NCBI GenBank assembly: GCA_947374445.1
Contig: CANCBY010000041.1
Coordinates: forward strand, 1 to 14,815
Source: Pseudobdellovibrionaceae bacterium
Lineage (GTDB): Bacteria; Bdellovibrionota; Bdellovibrionia; Bdellovibrionales; Bdellovibrionaceae
Length of the DNA stretch: 14,815 nt
Direction: 5' to 3'
Position 1 is the stretch's first letter, and each line of letters starts with the position of its first letter. The notes beneath the pieces were generated by a model. The model saw only the letters and a list, made by a program, of their open reading frames with translations, was not told the DNA's origin and ran no database searches. Both the position numbers and the translations under genes were made by a program. This document shows, one piece after another, positions 7,201-11,554 of this stretch.

Positions 7201-8664
7201 AGCGGTGTTGGATCCGCTATCTCCGAAAGTGAGTAAATTTTGATTCGACATTTTTACAGTCGCGCCAAAAGTCTTTGCACCACTGATGGCTTGCACGGAT
7301 GTTTTATCAACAATGCCTGCCGTGTCTGGTGTGCCAGACAGCCAGCTCGAAGCACCTGATCCGTAGATCACGTTCCCAGTGGCACCCGAAGCAAGCGATG
7401 TAACAGCTCCAGTGCCAGCACCAACTACGATGTTACCTGAACCGATCGAAGAAGCTCCAGTTCCACCATTTGCCACAGGCAAAACACCTGTAGTGATTTT
7501 AGCAGCATCAAGGGCTGGGATATCACTTGCACCTAAAAGAGTATTGATCCAGTTTGTCCCATTGTATTTTAAAAAGTTACCAGTCGTCAGCGCTGTGATC
7601 GAAACCGCTGTGCCTTTGATTTTATCAACTGAAGTTGTTGACGACGTTCCAGACACATCTCCTGTCAGTGAAGTCGCTCCGCTCAGAAGATCAACGTAGG
7701 CGCCTGTGTTTTCTGAAACTCTAAATTTGTTAGATGTTGAATCAAAGTAAACCCGTCCAGTGCCTGCCGCAGAAACTGCGGGGGCAGCCATGCCACGTTG
7801 TGTGATTGCGCCGTTGACATCAAGTCTTGTAGTAGGAGCAATGCCAACACCTAAATTAGCAGAGGCATCGAACTTTGCGATTTGGTTGGCGCCGATTCCA
7901 GTATTGATTGTCGCCACTCCAGCTACGACTGACACTCCACTAGTCGCGGCGTCGGTGTTAAATTGCACAATTCCTTTGGCAGCATAGCTGGCGTCACCGG
8001 GTGAACCACCAGTCGCATCGGCAGCACAAGCCCAAGCTGTGCCGTTGTACTTTAAGATCTCGCCTGTAGCACAAGGAGTGTTGCTGGCCGAGCCTGCAGC
8101 AGAGAGGTTAAACAAAAAGTCATGCTGATTTGGAGTAAAAGTATTGGCAGAACCAGCACCCGAAATTTTTGCCAAGTTGATAGTGCTGTAACCTCCGACT
8201 TGATCTGCCTGCAATGCAAAAGGCGCTGCTCGCATCGTCATCGGATTTAACGGCTGCACTCCAGTGCCATCGTTGAATGTCACTTTTAGCACGCGCTCGT
8301 CGGAAGCTGTCGGCGAGTAAGTCGAACCACTGCCACAGTTCAGTGAGCTTAAGGTGCCTGCATTAGTAAAAACTTGCTTCCATGTATGGCTGCCACCATC
8401 GACTCGTGTGCCCGTGCCAATCGGCAGAGCAAAGTTACCCTGACTTCCAGTCATATTAATAGTGGCAGCTTCTGAATAGAGCACGCAATTGCTGCTGGGA
8501 TCCATGACAGTAAAAATAAATTGCACGGCCGACGCCTGAAGAGGCTGGCCATCGGACTTTAAAATACGTCCTTGATAAGCTATTCCCTGATTGGCTGCAA
8601 ATGCTGCATTTGTAACCAGCAGAGACAAGGCGCAGAATGCAGAGATTATCATATATTTAACCAT
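4297..8664 (-). CDS. Giant fibre protein, MAT-like (mosaic adhesive trimer) surface fibre
   Basis: This protein has 1455 residues. The signal peptide is MVKYMIISAF to about residue 23 (NAAFA cleavage). Residues 24-157 form a head domain opening with QGIAYQGRILKSDGQ and ending near MRAAPFALQADQVGG, a module often found at the N-terminus of such fibres. The shaft has GNVGIGTT-type motifs at about 625, 709, 948 and 1306, each followed by a short L-x-V strand, plus a related ANLGVGIAPTTRLDV at 269. Residues about 822-895 carry YadA-head-like repeats (STSLGVGYNV, NSLSVGMGSS, YSIGVGAGAS, SQAMGYNV). Residues 331-532 and 1059-1259 are a duplicated block. The last 127 residues look like a beta-sandwich tip of the kind seen on phage tail fibres. 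There is no S74 chaperone-protease domain. The start is ATG 8664 with no strong Shine-Dalgarno; M5 is an alternative. MAT fibres in B. bacteriovorus help recognise prey; that role here is inferred. Confidence 0.82.
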   Translation of the reverse strand: MVKYMIISAFCALSLLVTNAAFAANQGIAYQGRILKSDGQPLQASAVQFIFTVMDPSSNCVLYSEAATINMTGSQGNFALPIGTGTRVDGGSHTWKQVFTNAGTLSSLNCGSGSTYSPTASDERVLKVTFNDGTGVQPLNPMTMRAAPFALQADQVGGYSTINLAKISGAGSANTFTPNQHDFLFNLSAAGSASNTPCATGEILKYNGTAWACAADATGGSPGDASYAAKGIVQFNTDAATSGVSVVAGVATINTGIGANQIAKFDASANLGVGIAPTTRLDVNGAITQRGMAAPAVSAAGTGRVYFDSTSNKFRVSENTGAYVDLLSGATSLTGDVSGTSSTTSVDKIKGTAVSITALTTGNFLKYNGTNWINTLLGASDIPALDAAKITTGVLPVANGGTGASSIGSGNIVVGAGTGAVTSLASGATGNVIYGSGASSWLSGTPDTAGIVDKTSVQAISGAKTFGATVKMSNQNLLTFGDSGSNTASIKAPAAVTTSYTLTMPPALPGSNKVLQSDNAGVLSWVAAGGGGDALTTNPLSQFAATTSAQLAGVLNDETGTGLAVFNTSPTFATNITSPMIVGGTGTTSTLTYKATSGVGAAGADHVFQVGNNGATEAMRILNNGNVGIGTTAPSSALQIISSIGPQAKIGSGLNKYLSVSDDGANTIDIQGYNNGNTNAITMTNLGAGAASIALKSRGTTVMTLNDSGNVGIGTTSPVAGLDVASSLSVSSGLSPVLTTLNGAINSSVATLTVASTANYPSSGTLGIDTESMTYTGKTATTFTGVTRGAFGTTAGAHGNGTTIYGVVASFLANGSAGQYGSALSVYNNESVIIGVPSYPYPLGSTSLGVGYNVNPFGNNSLSVGMGSSSASYSIGVGAGASAMGNSSQAMGYNVTSPAFAEFVSGQYNLVTGTETSNSWVASDPLFVIGNGTSAGAKSNAVTVLKNGNVGIGTTASPSARLEVSSGVADTSGLKFTNFTSTAPTGTGQPLGVDASGNLITIASGGGGSVTGVTATAPVASSGGTAPVISMAAATTSVDGYLKATDFTIFNNKLGTASTFVGDISGTSGATSVDKIKGTGVAITALTTGNFFRYNGTNWVNTNLVAADIPSLDASKIASGVLSVANGGTGASSMGSGNIVVGGGTGAATSLASGATGNVIYGSGASSWLSGTPDTAGLVDKTSVQAISGAKTFGATIKMSNQNLLSLGDTGSNAVSLRAPATVTSSYTLTMPAAQGGASTVLTNDGSGNLSWAAGGGGGLPAAAGTAAAPAYAFSGNTNTGMFGAATNQIGFAVNGAEKLRVDASGNVGIGTAAPSTTLDVNGPITMRQAYFESVGALGTISGTTNITAFTTNVYTLTLSNNVTSTMNIPTVTGFPSGSSQWSVSFYVTGSPASIFNVSYNNATTNVFWDANSTGSNGGTGYAGFLVPNGHTDLITCTVLNTGTVNVYCGISAQY
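4888..5490 (-). repeat. Intragenic duplicated block, copy 2 (fibre residues 1059-1259)
   Basis: This is the second copy of the shaft block found at 7069-7674, in the same orientation and frame. The longest identical protein run covers SLASGATGNVIYGSGASSWL and continues into SGTPDTAG. Copies of this type of block suggest that shaft length changes by duplication or recombination between fibre genes. Confidence 0.9.
7069..7674 (-). repeat. Intragenic duplicated block, copy 1 (fibre residues 331-532)
   Basis: This segment encodes about 202 residues that recur near the C-terminus of the same protein. Shared landmarks, in order, are TSVDKIKGT, ITALTTGNF, YNGTNW, VANGGTGASS, SLASGATGNVIYGSGASSWL, DKTSVQAISGAKTFGAT, KMSNQNLL, SYTLTMP and LSW.AGGGG. 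The copies are near-identical in their middle and diverged at the ends. At DNA level silent differences are frequent, so the duplication is not recent. Confidence 0.9.
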
Positions 8665-8821
8665 CGATAGCTTTTCGGCTAGAAGATGGACATTCTTAAG
8701 CTAAAGCCGAGATATTAAATCTCATATTGCAGCGATTTCTTTGTTAAAATCTCAAGCTGAAACAGCCAGGGGCTCACCATTGCGGAACCCCCATTGCAGA
8801 ACCCCCATTACAGTTGGGCCT
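8665..8821 (-). promoter_or_regulatory. Gap upstream of the fibre operon with possible regulatory repeats
   Basis: This 157-nt gap should hold the promoter for the fibre operon if the upstream gene does not read through. On the plus strand, TTAAATCTCA (8715-8724) and TTAAAATCTCA (8744-8754) form a direct repeat about 30 bp apart. GAGAT/ATCTC (8709-8713 and 8719-8723) is a short inverted repeat overlapping the first one. TCGGCT at 8675-8680 and AGCCGA at 8705-8710 could pair in the leader RNA. On the minus strand a TTAACA could act as a -35 box, but its best -10 (TATGAG, 15-nt spacer) is weak. No textbook sigma-70 promoter and no clear Shine-Dalgarno before ATG 8664 are visible. Confidence 0.3.
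8777..8818. repeat. 14-bp short tandem repeat, three units
   Basis: The plus strand reads CCATTGCGGAACCC (8777-8790), CCATTGCAGAACCC (8791-8804) and CCATTACAGTTGGG (8805-8818). Units 1 and 2 differ at one base; unit 3 is degenerate. The array sits immediately after the stop codon of the cysteine-repeat gene (TAA 8822-8824). It contains no open hairpin with a U tract, so it is not an obvious terminator. Confidence 0.75.
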
Positions 8822-10267
8822 TTAATCGCGGTTGCGATCGATAAAAGATTTTCGAACGCTGACAGGCTTTCCGTCATTAAGTCGAGGTCCAGATCTCTCA
8901 ATTTCAATATCTACTTGCAGTTCTGCTCCTGAGACAATCGATGAGCTCGCTAAAGTTGCGTCCATATGGAGATCTTTCACCAACGAGATTTGGTTCAAAC
9001 CCTCAGAGTCTATTCGAACTTGAGATCGATCTATCGCTGCAGACACCAGAGGAGTCAGGCCACTTGAAGTGCGGCGTGAAATCAAAATTTTATACTTTGT
9101 TTTCACGAAGGGGTGCTGTGGGGCTTGGTCTCTGAAATTCAAGACAGTTTGAGTTTTTGCTCCTAAGAGGTCCCAGTTTGTGAGCGCTTGTGGATCAGAA
9201 AAAACTTCTTGATTGTCAATCACAGGGCCTTGATCGCGGCCAGTAGAAGCTAGTTGAATTATAAAAGTGTGGCCATTTAAAATTTGCGAAGCGACTTGGT
9301 ATATATAAACACTGCGCTCAAACGAAACTTGTGCAGAAGGCTGAGCCTCGTCACCAGATAAAACAACTTTCAGAGTTTCTTGCTCATCTGCTTGCAAAGC
9401 AGCGTCTGCCGGAAACTGAACAATGACTTCAAGTTGAGCTTGGTGATCGAACTCATCACGGTATTGAGTCACGCAACATTTTGATTCTGCACGGTACTTA
9501 GTAACAGTGCGAGTGCGCGCCTCTTGGCGGTACTTGGTGACATCGCGAGTGCGCTGTTCTTGGCGGTATTTAGTGACAGTGCGAGTGCGTTGAACGGGAC
9601 GGGTTTTCGTCACAGTCTCGTAGTTGCAAACTTGGTGATCTTCGGGATTGTTTGTGCACACTTGGCGCGGAGTGCACTGACGCTCGCCTGGAACTTCGTA
9701 GCACTTGTTTTCGTTGTGGCATTCTTGTCGGCCAGGCTCATTGGTGCAGACTTGGCGAGTTTTACAAATCTTTTTGCCCTGGGCATTGACTCCGCATTCT
9801 TCGACATCTTGGCAGTGTTGGCCGCCACCTTGGTTGCTGCAAACCTGTTGGTCACGACATTGCTTTCCACCGCCAACATTGCGGCAGTCTTGCTCGGTTC
9901 TACAGTCTTGATGATCTTGGCGCTCATTGTGACAGCGATACTCTTGATCATTGTAGCTTTCGTAGTCAGTGTAGGTTTCAGTGTCCTGGTAAGGGATTTG
10001 CTCGGTATAGGTCTCGGTGTCTTGATATGGAATTTGCTCGTAGTAAGTTTCAGTGTCTTGATAAGGGACTTGCTCATCGTAGTTGGCCTGGTATGGCACC
10101 GAGCGGAAAATGTTTTTGCTTAAAATAGTTTGTACTTGCTGTGCTCCCGCTGAGCGAGTCAAGCGATCGCTGGTTTTTTCAAAGCTAGCTTGAGCAAAGC
10201 CAAAGCTTTGCGACAATACAACAAGAGCTCCAAGTGTGAGATTGAGAAAAAGTTTTCGGTGGTGCAT
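8822..10267 (-). CDS. Secreted protein with a regular 14-cysteine array flanked by acidic and basic 12-residue repeats
   Basis: This protein has 481 residues and starts at ATG 10267 behind a strong AAGGAGG six bases upstream. A signal peptide (HHRKLFLNLTLGALVVLSQ, then SFGFAQA) exports it. Residues 57-102 are acidic 12-residue repeats (IPYQDTETYTEQ). Residues 112-214 hold cysteines at 112, 122, 128, 137, 143, 152, 158, 168, 174, 183, 189, 198, 204 and 214, that is C-x5-C alternating with C-x8/9-C. Residues 227-262 are basic 12-residue repeats (RTRTVTKYRQEQ), followed by CC at 264-265. Residues about 270-481 form a beta-rich domain I cannot place. The cysteines would be oxidised outside the cytoplasm, so disulfides are likely; metal binding is a weaker option. 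I recognise no family and assign no function. It is separated from the upstream lipoprotein gene by a terminator and from the fibre by 157 nt, so it probably has its own promoter. Confidence 0.85.
   Translation of the reverse strand: MHHRKLFLNLTLGALVVLSQSFGFAQASFEKTSDRLTRSAGAQQVQTILSKNIFRSVPYQANYDEQVPYQDTETYYEQIPYQDTETYTEQIPYQDTETYTDYESYNDQEYRCHNERQDHQDCRTEQDCRNVGGGKQCRDQQVCSNQGGGQHCQDVEECGVNAQGKKICKTRQVCTNEPGRQECHNENKCYEVPGERQCTPRQVCTNNPEDHQVCNYETVTKTRPVQRTRTVTKYRQEQRTRDVTKYRQEARTRTVTKYRAESKCCVTQYRDEFDHQAQLEVIVQFPADAALQADEQETLKVVLSGDEAQPSAQVSFERSVYIYQVASQILNGHTFIIQLASTGRDQGPVIDNQEVFSDPQALTNWDLLGAKTQTVLNFRDQAPQHPFVKTKYKILISRRTSSGLTPLVSAAIDRSQVRIDSEGLNQISLVKDLHMDATLASSSIVSGAELQVDIEIERSGPRLNDGKPVSVRKSFIDRNRD
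9482..9589 (-). repeat. Three tandem 36-bp repeats encoding the basic arm
   Basis: Three consecutive 12-codon units encode RTRTVTKYRQEQ, RTRDVTKYRQEA and RTRTVTKYRAES (residues 227-262). Residues 216-226 look like a degenerate earlier unit. R, K and V alternate with T, Y and Q as expected for a beta strand. Confidence 0.9.
9626..9934 (-). repeat. Cysteine-array coding repeats (residues 112-214)
   Basis: This stretch encodes about six and a half units of 15-16 residues, each with the pattern C-x5-C-x8/9. Successive cysteine spacings are 10, 6, 9, 6, 9, 6, 10, 6, 9, 6, 9, 6 and 10. Short loops contain RQVCTNEP, QQVCSNQG and RQVCTNNP; long loops often carry GGG or PG turns. Confidence 0.9.
9962..10099 (-). 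repeat. Tandem 36-bp repeats encoding the acidic arm
   Basis: Residues 57-102 comprise a shorter first unit (VPYQANYDEQ) and three 12-residue units: VPYQDTETYYEQ, IPYQDTETYTEQ and IPYQDTETYTDY. The nucleotide repeats are close to identical, so unit gain or loss by slippage or recombination is possible. Confidence 0.9.
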
Positions 10268-10273
10268 TCAGGT

Positions 10274-10280
10274 CCTCCTT
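10274..10280 (-). promoter_or_regulatory. Strong Shine-Dalgarno of the cysteine-repeat gene
   Basis: The minus strand reads AAGGAGG, then ACCTGA, then ATG at 10267. This near-perfect site at 6-nt spacing fixes the start codon and predicts efficient translation. Confidence 0.85.
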
Positions 10281-10400
10281 AAAAGACTGTTTTCGTTACA
10301 ATCTTTACTAGAGCAATCTCGGTGCCTATAAAACTGGTGCCATTTTAGGGCATTATTTTGTGAGTGATGGGGAATCATTCCATATCGATGCTGAGTTGAT

Positions 10401-10433
10401 AAAAAAAGGAGCGGCTTGTGACCGCTCCTTTTT
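10401..10433 (-). terminator. Intrinsic terminator after the lipoprotein gene
   Basis: On the plus strand, AAAAAGGAGCGG (10403-10414) and CCGCTCCTTTTT (10422-10433) form a perfect 12-bp stem with a 7-nt loop. On the minus strand the GC core is followed by seven Ts, a textbook terminator about 40 nt past the lipoprotein stop. The plus-strand side also has a T5 tract, so it could act in both directions. Confidence 0.9.
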
Positions 10434-10472
10434 GAAGTTTATTCTATGTAAGTTATAAACTAGCTAAGAAAA

Positions 10473-11384
10473 CTACCACTGAAAGCTGTTAACGTCGTAG
10501 CCCCAGCTAGCTAAAGCTTTGCTGTACATGCCTTTCATGAACTTCTGTGCTTCATGAGGTTGTAAGCCAAGTGCAGAAGCTGTTCTGTTTGTAAGCTCGC
10601 GCATTTTTGCAGGGTCACCAGCTTGCAAATCTTTAACTGCCGCAAGAGCAGAAGAGTATTCAGCTCCGCCGAAGATTGTTTTGAATGTGTGGTTCATGTC
10701 AGTTTCAGTTGTGTAACCGCGCTCAGCAGTGTTAACCGCCCAGTTGTTCAGAACTTCTGCAACAGCTTGAGCTTTGTCAGCTTTGAAGTTGTAGTCTTTC
10801 ATGAGCTTTTGCGCGCCGGCCTTGATCAAAGCTTTGTTAGCTTCTGTCGAAAGAGCTGCAAAGTTTGTATCTGAAGCAGCACCTGCATCTTTGTTGTTGA
10901 TCGCTTTACCGTAGTTTGATTCAAGCGGCATTGCATTGTACAAAACTCCGTTTTTGCCTAGCCAATAGGTTCCGCCAGACACGTTTTCCCAGAATAGACC
11001 TGTTGTGCCCACTCCAACTGTGTTGCCGCCAACCCAGCCAGCAAAGTTGCTGGTTGAAGTCGAGTATTGGTAGTTACCGAGATCATCATAAACATCAGCA
11101 CTGCCGCTAGATGAGAACTTGACGTACCAAAGATCATCAGAGCCATAGCCAAATTTGTTGTAAGTTGGATCTTGAGAAACACTGACGCGTGAACCATCTC
11201 GGTTGAAAGTACAGCCCGGAGTTGCTTCTGATGTCGTGCAAACATCTCCGTAAACTGTTTCGTAAGGATAATAAACAGGTGCTGCAGCTCCGCCCCCGCC
11301 GCCGCCATCACAACCAACAAATAGAGCCGCTGTTGCCATTGAAACTAGTGTTAAAGCTATTTTCGTTTTCATGTTTTTTTTCAT
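10473..11384 (-). CDS. Lipoprotein with poly-glycine tether, function unknown
   Basis: This protein has 303 residues and starts at ATG 11384 with GGAGG four bases upstream. The N-terminus (MKKNMKTKIALTLVS...LFVGC) is a lipoprotein signal; Cys25 would be lipidated. It is followed by D and six glycines, then AAAP, a flexible tether. Asp at +2 would mean inner-membrane retention under the E. coli rule, which may not hold here. Residues about 36-165 are rich in Y, G, S and T and look beta-rich (YGSDDLWYVKF, FAGWVGGNTVGVG, GTYWLGKNGVLYN). Residues about 175-303 look alpha-helical (KALIKAGAQKLMKDYNF, KAQAVAEVLNNWAV, HEAQKFMKGMYSKALASWG). I recognise no family. Codons 2-4 contain an A8 run, but an in-frame ATG at codon 5 would rescue initiation after slippage. 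The gene has its own strong ribosome site and ends at a terminator, so it may be monocistronic. Confidence 0.8.
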   Translation of the reverse strand: MKKNMKTKIALTLVSMATAALFVGCDGGGGGGAAAPVYYPYETVYGDVCTTSEATPGCTFNRDGSRVSVSQDPTYNKFGYGSDDLWYVKFSSSGSADVYDDLGNYQYSTSTSNFAGWVGGNTVGVGTTGLFWENVSGGTYWLGKNGVLYNAMPLESNYGKAINNKDAGAASDTNFAALSTEANKALIKAGAQKLMKDYNFKADKAQAVAEVLNNWAVNTAERGYTTETDMNHTFKTIFGGAEYSSALAAVKDLQAGDPAKMRELTNRTASALGLQPHEAQKFMKGMYSKALASWGYDVNSFQW

Positions 11385-11388
11385 TATT

Positions 11389-11393
11389 CCTCC
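11389..11393 (-). promoter_or_regulatory. Shine-Dalgarno of the lipoprotein gene
   Basis: The minus strand reads GGGGAGGAATAATG. GGAGG lies four bases before ATG 11384 and supports that start over the in-frame ATG at codon 5. Confidence 0.75.
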
Positions 11394-11441
11394 CCAGGAA
11401 AAATTTGTTTAAAAAATGAGCTTAAAATTTAGTTAATACAT

Positions 11442-11472
11442 CAGATGGATAGGTTCAAAATGCTCCCATCTG
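11442..11472. repeat. Inverted repeat in the protease-lipoprotein gap
   Basis: CAGATGG (11442-11448) and CCATCTG (11466-11472) are perfect 7-bp arms around a 17-nt loop, inside the 170-nt gap (11385-11554). There is no T tract, so it is not an ordinary terminator. A minus-strand TTGAAC lies in the loop and could be a -35 element, though no good -10 is placed behind it. It may be an operator or a weak RNA hairpin. Nothing else in the gap is clear. Confidence 0.35.
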
Positions 11473-11554
11473 TTTCCCCAATTCAACATCACGACCTGGT
11501 TTTGCAAGGCCCGTGCTAGCCGCAAACTAAGGTCTTGGACTCCTTTTGGCCCCC

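Noticed and set aside
8777..8818. Small CRISPR array
   Set aside because: Units are contiguous 14-mers without spacers and no cas gene is near.
9524..10123. Long plus-strand open frame of 199 codons opposite the cysteine-repeat gene, and a 155-codon alternate minus frame (9610-10077)
   Set aside because: Both are by-products of the repetitive codons of the real gene. Neither has a ribosome site, and the real frame has a signal peptide, strong Shine-Dalgarno and periodic cysteines.
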